From NCBI GenBank assembly GCA_937927775.1, contig CALBEF010000017.1:1-64000 (forward strand): 64,000 nt of DNA. Direction: 5' to 3'. The notes beneath the pieces were generated by a model. That model saw nothing but the letters and a program-made list of their open reading frames with translations, was not told the origin of the DNA and made no database searches. The DNA comes from an uncultured Anaerolineae bacterium (GTDB taxonomy: Bacteria > Chloroflexota > Anaerolineae > J036 > Brachytrichaceae). Position 1 is the stretch's first letter; every line of letters starts with the position of its first letter. Below, piece after piece: positions 36,962-44,941 of this stretch. A program made the translations under genes and the position numbers.

Positions 36962-37292
36962 GGGAAACTCCTTGCAGATGCAGGGATTGGTTTCTGGCGC
37001 GACGGGACGCAATCGACATGACTGCGGCAGTCAGCGCCAGGAGCGCTGGCGCTGCCCATAGCGCAAGCTCGATCCACCGCGTCGCATCGCGGATCGGAAT
37101 GATGCGCGCGCCGTCGCCGGGCGATTGAACCTGAACCGACACGGGGCGGGTCCAGATGAGGCGGACGAAGTCCGCGCTGCCTGCGCCGGGCAGGCTGAGG
37201 CGCAGTGACCAGGTGTTGAGCCGGATCGCGTGGTTGCCGGCTTGCAATGGCGGGCTGGTGTGCGTCTCGACCGACACGAAATGTGGGCGCAT
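36924..37292 (-). CDS. Small protein with one membrane helix, partner of GerW-like gene
   Basis: A 122-residue protein I do not recognise. The N-terminal about 75 residues look like a short beta-rich domain (SVETHTSPPLQAGNHAIRLN). A membrane helix near residues 73-93 (ELALWAAPALLALTAAVMSI) and a basic, polar tail follow. A GGAGGAG site lies just before the ATG. The 38-base overlap with the GerW-like gene argues for a shared function at the membrane. Confidence 0.65.
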   Translation of the reverse strand: MRPHFVSVETHTSPPLQAGNHAIRLNTWSLRLSLPGAGSADFVRLIWTRPVSVQVQSPGDGARIIPIRDATRWIELALWAAPALLALTAAVMSIASRRARNQSLHLQGVSHEQPDNIQSIAP

Positions 37293-37490
37293 GGCTTCTC
37301 CTCCTGCAGGATTATCCCACCGCTGGCTTCCTGCCGGGCGCTACAGTGAGCCTCGGAGGTCTGACGATTTCTCCGTCAATCTTTCGTCGGATGACGCTGT
37401 GATTATGGCGTGTTACGGTTTGGCTGTCACGCGCGGGTCATAGCGGGCCGTGTCCGTGTCGGCGCGGGTACGGAATCCTCGGAGGTGCAT

Positions 37491-38003
37491 ATGTCGCAGG
37501 CGCAACGATCCAGTCTTGTCGGCGGTCTTCTTCTCATCGGGGTGGGCGCACTTTTCCTCGTTTATCAACTCTCGCCTTCATTGCGCGAGCTATTGGCGAT
37601 TCGGTTTGCGTGGCCGCTGATTGTGGTGGGCGTCGGTGTGTTTCTGCTTTTCCTCGGCCTGGTCGTTGGAGCGCCGGATATGGCAGTGCCGGCGTGCATT
37701 GTGGGCGGCATCGGCGGGCTGCTGTACTGGCAGAATGCCACCGGAAACTGGGAGAGCTGGGCCTATGTCTGGACGCTCATCCCCGGCTTCGTGGGCATCG
37801 GCGTGATCCTGGCGGGGTTGTTCGGCGGCCGGCTGGTCAAAGGCGCGCGCGAGGGATTGGGTCTGCTGTTCATCAGTCTGGTTGGATTTGCGATCTTCGG
37901 ATCGCTGCTGGGTGGGTTCGATGTGCTCGGCCCGTACTGGCCGGTGTTGCTGATCCTGGCCGGCGTAGCCATTCTCATTCGCCCGCTGTTCGGCCACCTG
38001 TGA
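37491..38003 (+). CDS. Four- to five-helix membrane protein, LiaF/DUF5668-like
   Basis: A 170-residue, very hydrophobic protein. SLVGGLLLIGVGALFLVYQL and FAWPLIVVGVGVFLLFLGLV form a first pair of helices; YWPVLLILAGVAILIRPLFG closes the protein with the W-P-[LV]-[LI]-[LI]-x-x-G motif that also appears in the next three genes. GGAGG precedes the ATG. First gene of a four-gene run of related membrane proteins. Function unknown; relatives with this motif occur in envelope-stress (LiaF-type) proteins. Confidence 0.7.
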   Translation: MSQAQRSSLVGGLLLIGVGALFLVYQLSPSLRELLAIRFAWPLIVVGVGVFLLFLGLVVGAPDMAVPACIVGGIGGLLYWQNATGNWESWAYVWTLIPGFVGIGVILAGLFGGRLVKGAREGLGLLFISLVGFAIFGSLLGGFDVLGPYWPVLLILAGVAILIRPLFGHL

Positions 38004-38010
38004 AACAAAA

Positions 38011-38046
38011 CACCCTCCCGCAGGTTCCTCAACCTGCGAGAGGGTG
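38011..38046. repeat. REP-like hairpin inside the LiaF-like cluster
   Basis: CACCCTC-C-CGCAGGTT (38011-38026) pairs with AACCTGCG-A-GAGGGTG (38031-38046), fifteen pairs and one C-A mismatch, around a CCTC loop. It lies between two co-directional genes, so it is not simply a terminator. It shares the CCGCAGGTTCC core with the elements at 22158 and 34523. Confidence 0.7.
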
Positions 38047-38069
38047 CGGGCGCGAAGGAGATACAACCC

Positions 38070-38864
38070 ATGAAGCGAAACACATTGTTCTGGGGCGCCA
38101 TTCTGATTCTGGTCGGCGCGCTGCTGCTGCTCGACAACCTGAATATTCTGCCGTTCTCGGTATGGGGGGTGTTGTGGCCGCTATTGTTGATCGCCGCCGG
38201 CGTGTGGGTGTTGCTGGGCGTTTCGCGCGGCGGGCGCAGCGTGGAGGCGCAGCAGGTGTCGATCCCACTGGAAGGCGAGCCGGCGGCGCGTGTCAAACTG
38301 AGTCACGGCGCCGGCGAATTACTGGTGAGCGGCGGCGCGGCGCCGGGCTATCTGCTGTCTGGCACATTCAACGGCGGCGTCGAGTATCGCTCCACGCGCG
38401 AAGCCGGCCGGCAGATCGTCAAGCTCAAGTCGCCGCTGGTGTTTGTCGCGCCGTGGGATATGTTCAGCCGCAATGCTCGCATGTGGTCGATCGAACTGAA
38501 CGGTGACATCCCTCTGGCGCTTGAGATCGAGTCGGGGGCGAGCAGCAGTCGCATCGACCTGTCCGGCGTCAGGCTCACTGACCTGGAGCTTGAAGTTGGG
38601 GCCAGTTCGGCAGATGTGTCGTTGCCCGCCGGCGCCGGAAGCGCGCGTGTGAAGATCGAGGCCGGCGCTGCCTCCGTCACGCTGCGGGTGCCTCCGCAGG
38701 CCGAAGCCCGCGTCCGATATGAAGGCGGCCTGTCGAGCCTGAACATCGACCGCGCGCGCTTTGTCCAGTCCGGCAACACTTACCAGACCGCCGGCTTCGA
38801 CGCGGCGACTGACCGGCTCGATATCGACATCGAGTCGGGCGTCGGCTCAGTAACTATTCTCTGA
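38070..38864 (+). CDS. LiaF-like membrane protein with toast-rack (DUF4097-like) C-terminal domain
   Basis: A 264-residue protein. Two N-terminal membrane helices (TLFWGAILILVGALLLLDNL and VWGVLWPLLLIAAGVWVLLG) are followed by a repetitive beta domain. Its regular short strands (KLSHGAGELLVSGGA, LEIESGASSSRIDLSG, LELEVGASSADVSLPAG, ARVKIEAGAASVTLRVP, DIDIESGVGSVTI) have the GA/SG turn typical of toast-rack or adhesin-like folds in LiaF and DUF4097 proteins. AAGGAGAT precedes the ATG. It may sense or stabilise the membrane; no LiaSR-like two-component genes are near. Confidence 0.7.
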   Translation: MKRNTLFWGAILILVGALLLLDNLNILPFSVWGVLWPLLLIAAGVWVLLGVSRGGRSVEAQQVSIPLEGEPAARVKLSHGAGELLVSGGAAPGYLLSGTFNGGVEYRSTREAGRQIVKLKSPLVFVAPWDMFSRNARMWSIELNGDIPLALEIESGASSSRIDLSGVRLTDLELEVGASSADVSLPAGAGSARVKIEAGAASVTLRVPPQAEARVRYEGGLSSLNIDRARFVQSGNTYQTAGFDAATDRLDIDIESGVGSVTIL

Positions 38865-38895
38865 TATTGCGTGGTGTGTCACAGGAGGTTTTCAT

Positions 38896-39540
38896 ATGGC
38901 TCGCTTTGATGTGCGCATCGTGTGGGGCGCGTTGTTGATTGTGGCCGGGCTGCTCTTTCTGGCCCAGTCCATGGGATTGATTCCCAGCGCCTGGGGCGCG
39001 CTCTGGGCAGTTGTGTTTGGCGTGGCCGGCCTGGCTTTTGTGGCCTGGCTGTTCGTCGATCGCAGGCAGTGGTGGGCGATCATTCCGGGCCTGACCTTGC
39101 TTGGATTGGCCGGCGTCCTGGTCTTGTCGATGCTGGCGCCTGAAGAGAACGACGGCTGGACCGGCGCCGTTTTCCTGGGGGCGATTGGCCTCAGCTTTGT
39201 AATCGTATATATCATGCGGCGCGACTTCTGGTGGGCCTTGATTCCCGCCGGCGCGTTGATGACGCTGGCGCTTGTCGCGCTGTCCACGTCCTTCATGACC
39301 GGGCTGGAGTCGGGCGCGCTGCTCTTCATCGGTCTGGGTGTGACCTTTGGCATTGTCGCGCTGCTTCCCACGCCCGACGGCCGCATGACCTGGGCCTGGA
39401 TTCCGGCCGGCATCCTGGGCGCCATGGGCATTCTCATTGCGCTGGCCATGGGCTCGCTGCTAAACTACGTGTGGCCGGTGGCCCTCATCATCGCCGGCCT
39501 CTACATTCTGATTCGCGGCTTCGTGCTCAGGAAGTCTTGA
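38896..39540 (+). CDS. Multi-pass membrane protein of the LiaF-like cluster
   Basis: A 214-residue protein with about eight hydrophobic segments and almost no extramembrane part. Segments include IVWGALLIVAGLLFLAQSMG, LGAIGLSFVIVYIMRRDFWW and VWPVALIIAGLYILIRGFVL. The repeated pattern of two helices with a W-x-W-x-[IL]-P-[AG] turn (QWWAIIPG, FWWALIPAG, MTWAWIPAG) suggests internal duplication. AGGAGG precedes the ATG. Function unknown. Confidence 0.7.
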   Translation: MARFDVRIVWGALLIVAGLLFLAQSMGLIPSAWGALWAVVFGVAGLAFVAWLFVDRRQWWAIIPGLTLLGLAGVLVLSMLAPEENDGWTGAVFLGAIGLSFVIVYIMRRDFWWALIPAGALMTLALVALSTSFMTGLESGALLFIGLGVTFGIVALLPTPDGRMTWAWIPAGILGAMGILIALAMGSLLNYVWPVALIIAGLYILIRGFVLRKS

Positions 39541-39566
39541 GGCTGCGACAGCACAGGGAACTCGCC

Positions 39567-40655
39567 ATGGACTCGAACTCCTCTTTTCACTCATATGGCC
39601 CTCGGCGGCGCATCAGCATTTTCTTCCCGCTTCTGCTCATCATCGCCGGCTTTGTGCTGCTTCTGACCAACATGAAGCTGGTGGACTGGGACATCTGGGA
39701 CGCCATCTTCTTGCTCTGGCCGGTCTTGTTCATCGCCGGCGGGCTGGATGGCCTGATTCAGGGCGAAAACCCGGTCTGGCAGGTTTTCTGGCTGGGCGTC
39801 GGCGCGCTGCTGTTGATGGGCAACCTGGGCTACCTGGCATGGTCCAGTTGGGACATCGTGGCGCGCCTGTGGCCGCTGTTGTTGATTGCCGCCGGCTTGA
39901 GCGTGCTGGCCGGCAAGTCCAGCGTCGGCAGACTGGTCAGCGCCGGCATGGTGGTCGCCCTGCTCGGTGGCGCGCTCCTGCTGCTGAGCCAGACCCCGCT
40001 GCCTGTTGTCACGGTTGAGGGCGATCGCATCAGCCAGTCGCTTGACGGCGCGCGCAAATCCGATGTTGACCTGAACCTGTCTGCCGGCAGGCTGCGCCTG
40101 ACCGCCATGCCGGAAGCCAGCGGCCAAATCGAGGGCGCGCTGCGCCAGCAGGACACGCGCACTATCGAGCAGAGCCATTACGTGTCACAGGACACCGCGT
40201 ATTTTGCGCTGCGCAGCGCCGGCGTGGCCGTCTGGGTTCCCTTCGGCCCGAACCGGCAGCAGAACGAGTGGGATCTGCGCGTCAATCCCGAAGCGCCGCT
40301 CACGCTGAAGGTCTCGATGGGCGCCGGCGAGATGGACGTGAATCTGACCAACACCGTGATCGCGCGCGCCCGCCTCAACATGGGCGCCGGCTCGGTTGCT
40401 GTCACGTTGCCTGATGAGGGGCGCTTCGAGGCGCAGGTCGAGGGCGGCGTTGGATCGATCACGGTGCTCCTGCCCAGGACGATGGCGGCGAGAGTGCGCG
40501 CAAACACCGCGCTGGTTGATCTTGATCTGCCGCCCGGCTTTGTGGAGGATGGCGATGTCTGGCGTTCGCCCAATATCGCCGGCGCTGATAGTGTCGTTGA
40601 CCTGACGATCAATCTGGCGATCGGGCGCGCGGTGATCCGCTATCTGGGCGAATGA
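39567..40655 (+). CDS. LiaF-like membrane protein with four helices and toast-rack C-terminal domain
   Basis: A 362-residue protein. Helices include FFPLLLIIAGFVLLLTNMKL, IFLLWPVLFIAGGLDGLIQG, FWLGVGALLLMGNLGYLAWS and LWPLLLIAAGLSVLAGKSSV, then a short fifth segment MVVALLGGALLLLSQTPLP. The extracytoplasmic beta domain repeats the short-strand pattern of the gene at 38070 (LNLSAGRLRLTAMP, LKVSMGAGEMDVNLTN, LNMGAGSVAVTLPDEG, VEGGVGSITVLLP). A terminator hairpin follows, which marks the end of the cluster. Confidence 0.7.
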   Translation: MDSNSSFHSYGPRRRISIFFPLLLIIAGFVLLLTNMKLVDWDIWDAIFLLWPVLFIAGGLDGLIQGENPVWQVFWLGVGALLLMGNLGYLAWSSWDIVARLWPLLLIAAGLSVLAGKSSVGRLVSAGMVVALLGGALLLLSQTPLPVVTVEGDRISQSLDGARKSDVDLNLSAGRLRLTAMPEASGQIEGALRQQDTRTIEQSHYVSQDTAYFALRSAGVAVWVPFGPNRQQNEWDLRVNPEAPLTLKVSMGAGEMDVNLTNTVIARARLNMGAGSVAVTLPDEGRFEAQVEGGVGSITVLLPRTMAARVRANTALVDLDLPPGFVEDGDVWRSPNIAGADSVVDLTINLAIGRAVIRYLGE

Positions 40656-40694
40656 CCCATGCCCGTCAGCGCGCACAGCGGACTTCGTCCACAG

Positions 40695-40730
40695 GGCCAG
40701 GCCTCTTTACGGGGCCTGGCCTTTGTGTTT
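40695..40730 (+). terminator. Intrinsic terminator after the LiaF-like cluster
   Basis: GGCCAGGCC (40695-40703) pairs perfectly with GGCCTGGCC (40713-40721), nine pairs, followed by TTTGTGTTT. It lies 40 bases after the last LiaF-like gene and 15 bases before the next start. Confidence 0.75.
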
Positions 40731-40744
40731 ATGATGCCGTCACC

Positions 40745-41716
40745 ATGCAAGTCACAGTTCTGGGCGCAACGGGTTTTATCGGCGGGCAGATTGCGCGCGC
40801 GGCTGTGGCGCGCGGCTGGCGTGTTCGAGCAGCGCGTCGCCATGCCGGCGCGCTGGGCGCGATTGGCGATGCGCCGGTGGAATGGGTCGAGGCCAATCTT
40901 GCGGATGAGACCTCGCTGGCGCGCGCCATGCGCGAGTCGGAGGTGGTGTTTCATGCTGCGGCGTCGTATCCCCAGGACTTTCGCAACATCGCACGGGCGG
41001 TGGCACAGGCCAGTCAGGAGATGGAGCGCGTGCTGCGCTCTGCGCGGCAGGCCGGCGTTCGACGCCTCGTGTATACCAGCAGCCTAACCACGCTGGGGCT
41101 GGCCGGGCCGGGCCGGCTGGCCGATGAAAGTCTGTTCTATACGCCAGGCGCTGCCCGCAGCGCCTACTTTGAAGCCAAATATGACATGGAGCAGATTGCG
41201 CTGCGCGCAGCAGCCGACCCGCAGACCGCTCTTGAGGTGGTGGTATTGCTGCCCTCGGCCGTGTTCGGCCCCGGCGATGTGAAACCGACCACCAGCGTCG
41301 TGATCCGTGACGCGGCGCGCGGCCGGTATCCCTTCTACTTCGACGCAATCATCAACGCCGTCGATGGCCGGGATGTGGCGTGGACGCACATTGCTGCCGC
41401 CGAGCGCGGGCGATCCGGCGAGCGGTACATCGTGGGCGGACACAATCTGACCTTGCGCCAGTTGCTCGACACAGTAGATGCGATTGTCGGGCGCAGGCAT
41501 AGGCGCGTCAGGGTGTCGCGCCGGCTGGTGCGCGCGCTGATCGGCCTGACCGACCGTCTGCCTTTTACGCATGTGCCGGAGAACTTTCGCACGTTCGAGT
41601 TCTGGCAGCCGGTGTCCAGCCGCAAAGCGCAGACTGAACTAGGGCACACCATCCGCCCGTTTGAGGAGACGGTGCGCGACACGCTGATGTGGTTTCAGGA
41701 AACGCTGAGGACTTAG
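40745..41716 (+). CDS. NAD-dependent epimerase/dehydratase family protein (extended SDR)
   Basis: A 323-residue protein. The Rossmann motif MQVTVLGATGFIGGQIARAA starts the chain. RLVYTSSLTTLGLAGPG holds the catalytic Ser/Thr strand and SAYFEAKYDMEQIALRAA a Tyr-x3-Lys pair (Y-F-E-A-K). VVLLPSAVFGPGDVKPTTSV is the proline-glycine loop after it. The C-terminus suits hopanoid-associated or dihydroflavonol-reductase-like SDRs. The ATG at 40745 was chosen over an upstream in-frame start before the terminator. Substrate unknown. Confidence 0.85.
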   Translation: MQVTVLGATGFIGGQIARAAVARGWRVRAARRHAGALGAIGDAPVEWVEANLADETSLARAMRESEVVFHAAASYPQDFRNIARAVAQASQEMERVLRSARQAGVRRLVYTSSLTTLGLAGPGRLADESLFYTPGAARSAYFEAKYDMEQIALRAAADPQTALEVVVLLPSAVFGPGDVKPTTSVVIRDAARGRYPFYFDAIINAVDGRDVAWTHIAAAERGRSGERYIVGGHNLTLRQLLDTVDAIVGRRHRRVRVSRRLVRALIGLTDRLPFTHVPENFRTFEFWQPVSSRKAQTELGHTIRPFEETVRDTLMWFQETLRT

Positions 41717-41728
41717 TGCCTGCAAAGC

Positions 41729-41752
41729 AGGGCAAGCCCTGCGGCTTGCCCT
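41729..41752. terminator. Convergent hairpin terminator
   Basis: AGGGCAAGCC (41729-41738) pairs perfectly with GGCTTGCCCT (41743-41752) around CTGC. It lies between the SDR gene (+) and the DsbA-like gene (-), both of which end here. Confidence 0.65.
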
Positions 41753-41781
41753 ACCGGCATACCCCACTTAGTCCGCGACGC

Positions 41782-42654
41782 CTACTGTGAGTTGAGCGCC
41801 TCGTCGATAGCGGCCTGGAAGGCGATGAGGGGCTGCGCGCCGACGATCAGCTTGCCGTTGATGAGGAAGGAGGGAGTGCCGCGCACCCCTACTTTTTGAC
41901 CTTCCTGAGCGTCCTGTCGCACACGATCCAGCGTCAGGTCTTCGTTCAGGCATCTGCTGAATGTCTCGGTGTTCAGGTCGAGCGCGACGGCGAATTCGAC
42001 GAATTGCGCTTTGGTTGCTACCAGCCGGCCTGCCCGTTCGCGCTCGGTGTACAGGTAATTGTGATAATCCCAGAAGCGCCCCTGGTCGGCGGCGCACTCA
42101 GCAGCTTGCGCGGCGATGGCCGATTCCGGGGTGAGGAAGGGGAAATGCTTGAAGCTGTACTTCACCTTGCCGGTGTCGATGTATTGTTTCGCCAGTTCAG
42201 GGAAGATCGTGGTGTGGAACCTCAGGCAATACGGGCACTGGTAGTCGCTGTACTCGATGATGGTCACGGTGGCGTCGGCGTTGCCGATCATATTTGGCCC
42301 GCGCGGTGTGGCGTTCCTGATGGCTTCGGGGTCGCCGGCCGGCTCCTGTTCCTGATTCGCGGCATCTGCGCTGCCTTTCAACGCCTCTTCGACGCCGGCT
42401 CTGGCGGCTTCGCGCACGGCTGACATATCCACACCAAGTCCCTCAGCTTCGCGCAACGCCTCCTGCGCGCCGGCTTTGGCGGCGGCCTGCACCGCAGCCA
42501 GATCGGTTGTGGCCGGGCCGGCGCTCAATGAGCCGGTCAGCGCCAGCGCGCCGGCCAATACTGCCGCCCCTGCAAGCGCGCCAAGCGCAAACCAGCCCAG
42601 CGGCGCGCGGTCTTTTGGCGGGATGAATCCCGCGTTACTTTGTTGTTTGTCCAT
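41782..42654 (-). CDS. DsbA-family thiol:disulfide oxidoreductase, membrane-anchored
   Basis: A 290-residue protein. An N-terminal membrane helix (WFALGALAGAAVLAGALALT) anchors an extracytoplasmic thioredoxin-fold domain. TIIEYSDYQCPYCLRFHTTI carries the CPYC redox site, KVKYSFKHFPFLTPESA the next strand, and GVRGTPSFLINGKLIVGAQP the cis-Pro loop (TPS). Such proteins (often grouped with BdbD or Na/H antiporter-fused thioredoxins) form disulfides in secreted proteins. It overlaps no gene but starts four bases after the GT4 stop, so they may be co-transcribed. Confidence 0.9.
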   Translation of the reverse strand: MDKQQSNAGFIPPKDRAPLGWFALGALAGAAVLAGALALTGSLSAGPATTDLAAVQAAAKAGAQEALREAEGLGVDMSAVREAARAGVEEALKGSADAANQEQEPAGDPEAIRNATPRGPNMIGNADATVTIIEYSDYQCPYCLRFHTTIFPELAKQYIDTGKVKYSFKHFPFLTPESAIAAQAAECAADQGRFWDYHNYLYTERERAGRLVATKAQFVEFAVALDLNTETFSRCLNEDLTLDRVRQDAQEGQKVGVRGTPSFLINGKLIVGAQPLIAFQAAIDEALNSQ

Positions 42655-42657
42655 CGA

Positions 42658-43815
42658 TCATGCTCCTGATCTGTCGGCCAGTTCGTGATACAGGCGCTCG
42701 TATTCTCGCACCGAGCGCCCGGTATTGTATAGATGCGCGATGGCCTCGCGCGGTTTCCTGTAGCGGCCGGGGTTGCCGGCCACTTCGATAATGGCCTCGG
42801 CCAGCGCGGCGTCGTCTCCCACCGGCACGACCCTGCCCATGCCGGTTGTCTGCACCGGCACGCGCACGCCCGGCAGGTCGCTGCAGATCGAGGGCGTGCC
42901 ACATAGCATCGATTCGACTTGCACAAGCCCAAATGACTCGGTTGAATTGAGACTGGGCAGCACGGTGACATCGCAGTTGGCGTACAGCGCGGCCAGTTCG
43001 TCGCCGTGCAATGAGCCGGTGAATGTCCACACCGGGCCGAGCGCGTCGAACTCGGGTTGCAGCCGGCGCGCATAGGCTTCTTCGCCCAGCACGTTGCGAT
43101 ACGGGCCGGCAAACAAAACGCGCGCCGAGGGCAGCGTTTGCCGCACGCGCCGCAGCGCCTTCACCAGTACCTCGACGCCCTTTTCGGTTGCCAGCCGGGC
43201 CACCATGCCGATAATCGGGCGCTCGCGCAGCTTCCATTTGGCCGCGAATTCAGTCACTCCCTCTGGCGTCGGCGTCGGCATCTCCACCGGCGGCGGGATG
43301 ACCGTCAGCTTGTGCGCGTAGCGCGACAGGAATGGTGAGTGCCGGGCATAGTCGTCGGTGTATGCGACCAGTCGATCGGTGAAGCGCGCGGCGATGTGGT
43401 TGGCGGCGCGGATGACAGGGCCGGCCAGACTGTTGAGCAGGCCGCGCGGCAACTGGATGTCGCAGTGGTATGTCAGCACGACCGGCTTGCTTAGCCGGCG
43501 CGCGTTGATGGCCAGGCCGGCGCCGTCAAACTGCGGCAGGTGCAGATGCACAATGTCATGTTCGCGGATCAGACGTCGGGCTGTGCTGCCGAATGCCGGC
43601 ATGATGACGCCTTTGCTCAGGCGAAAAGCCACCGGCACGCGCACAATCTGCGCCCCGCCCTCGCGGGCAAGCAAGGGCAGCGCCCGATCATATTGCGAGG
43701 TAAGCACCGTCACAGTGTGACCGGCGTCAGCCAGTCCTTTCGCCAGCCGCTGCGCATAGATTGTCAGACCGCTGATGTGCGGGCGGTAGTACGTGAGAAC
43801 CTGCAAAATGCGCAT
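42658..43815 (-). CDS. Glycosyltransferase family 4
   Basis: A retaining GT-B glycosyltransferase of 385 residues. It opens MRILQVLTYYRPHISGLTIY, with FGSTARRLIREHDIVHLHLP in the acceptor domain. The nucleotide-sugar domain has PIIGMVARLATEKGVEVLVK, VLFAGPYRNVLGEEAYARRL and NSTESFGLVQVESMLCGTPS with the E-x7-E motif. It lies downstream of a UPF0104 membrane protein gene by 30 bases and probably works with it in glycolipid or envelope polysaccharide assembly. Substrates unknown. Confidence 0.9.
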   Translation of the reverse strand: MRILQVLTYYRPHISGLTIYAQRLAKGLADAGHTVTVLTSQYDRALPLLAREGGAQIVRVPVAFRLSKGVIMPAFGSTARRLIREHDIVHLHLPQFDGAGLAINARRLSKPVVLTYHCDIQLPRGLLNSLAGPVIRAANHIAARFTDRLVAYTDDYARHSPFLSRYAHKLTVIPPPVEMPTPTPEGVTEFAAKWKLRERPIIGMVARLATEKGVEVLVKALRRVRQTLPSARVLFAGPYRNVLGEEAYARRLQPEFDALGPVWTFTGSLHGDELAALYANCDVTVLPSLNSTESFGLVQVESMLCGTPSICSDLPGVRVPVQTTGMGRVVPVGDDAALAEAIIEVAGNPGRYRKPREAIAHLYNTGRSVREYERLYHELADRSGA

Positions 43816-43845
43816 GTCGGATTACAGCGCGGCGCCTGAGCGGGT

Positions 43846-44898
43846 TCAGTCGCGCGCGGGCGCGCCGTCCCCGGCCAGGGTGATGTGCGCGTCTGACGCC
43901 TGCGCTTGCGCTGCTGCGCGCTGGCTGCCGGATGTGACTTTGCCGAACGTCAGGCCAAGCCGGGTCAGGCTGAACACCCCCAGCAGGATGAGCACGAGTT
44001 GCTGGCCCAGCGACCACACGAAGGCGAATGCTACGGCGGCGTTCTTATCTACCCCAAATGGGATGACCAGCGATTCGCGCGCCAGCGGCTGCACGACGCC
44101 CAGGCCGCCCGGCGCCGAGGGCAACGCGCCGCCCAGGTTCGACATCACCATGACCACGCCGGCCTGATCGAGCGCGCCGGGCATGAACGCCCACATGGCG
44201 AACCAGGCCACGAAAACATTGGTCGCCCACACGCCGGCGTTGGTGAACAGAACGAGCGCCACCTTGCGCGGTGTGTTGATCACACGGAAACCATCGCACA
44301 CATCGTTGAAGAGGCGGATGATGCGCTCGGCCCTGAATCGCGCAAAGCGCCGTTCGACCCGGCCAAACACGGCGCGCAGCAATCGCTCGACACGCCCGGA
44401 TTGCCAGATCATCACCGCCAGCGCGGCCACCAGCGCGACGATGAACAGTCCGCCGGTCAGCGCCACGCGAGAGAACTCGGCCGGCATGGGGATGAACTGG
44501 GCGAACGCCGCGAACAGCACCAGCACAGTGGCCAGATCGAGCATGCGCTCGACTACCACAGCGGACAGCGCGCGCGCCATGCTGGCGCGGGTGCGCTCGC
44601 CGATCACCCAGGCGCGGGCCAGCTCTCCCAGCCGCAGGGGCAATGTGGAGTTGACCATGTAGCCGATCGTGATGGCGTGGTACGTGACGCCCAGGGGTGT
44701 GTTGTCCATCAACAGCGACCAGCGCCACACGCGCATGAACAGCGTGGCGAACAGGGCAATCAGGGCCGGCAGCAGCCAGATGACCTGCGCGTTGGCCAGT
44801 TGGGCGAAGAACTCATCGAATCGAATGTCGCGCAGCGTCAGGTAGAGGCCGGTCGCGCTGATGGCAAGACCCAGCCACAGTTTCCAGTTTTTCAGCAC
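43846..44898 (-). CDS. Lysylphosphatidylglycerol synthase TM region/UPF0104 family membrane protein
   Basis: A 350-residue integral membrane protein. LKNWKLWLGLAISATGLYLT, YHAITIGYMVNSTLPLRLGE and LARAWVIGERT (the conserved P-x-R-x-G-E motif), then GGALPSAPGGLGVVQPLARE, identify the AglD/MprF-TM family. There is no lysyl-transfer domain. Relatives are flippase-like proteins often next to glycosyltransferases, as here. The start follows a short gap from the divergently unrelated gene at 44942. Confidence 0.85.
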   Translation of the reverse strand: MLKNWKLWLGLAISATGLYLTLRDIRFDEFFAQLANAQVIWLLPALIALFATLFMRVWRWSLLMDNTPLGVTYHAITIGYMVNSTLPLRLGELARAWVIGERTRASMARALSAVVVERMLDLATVLVLFAAFAQFIPMPAEFSRVALTGGLFIVALVAALAVMIWQSGRVERLLRAVFGRVERRFARFRAERIIRLFNDVCDGFRVINTPRKVALVLFTNAGVWATNVFVAWFAMWAFMPGALDQAGVVMVMSNLGGALPSAPGGLGVVQPLARESLVIPFGVDKNAAVAFAFVWSLGQQLVLILLGVFSLTRLGLTFGKVTSGSQRAAAQAQASDAHITLAGDGAPARD

Positions 44899-44941
44899 AG
44901 CGATTGATCCTGGCGGGTTGAGAATGGGGGCAAGGATAGCA

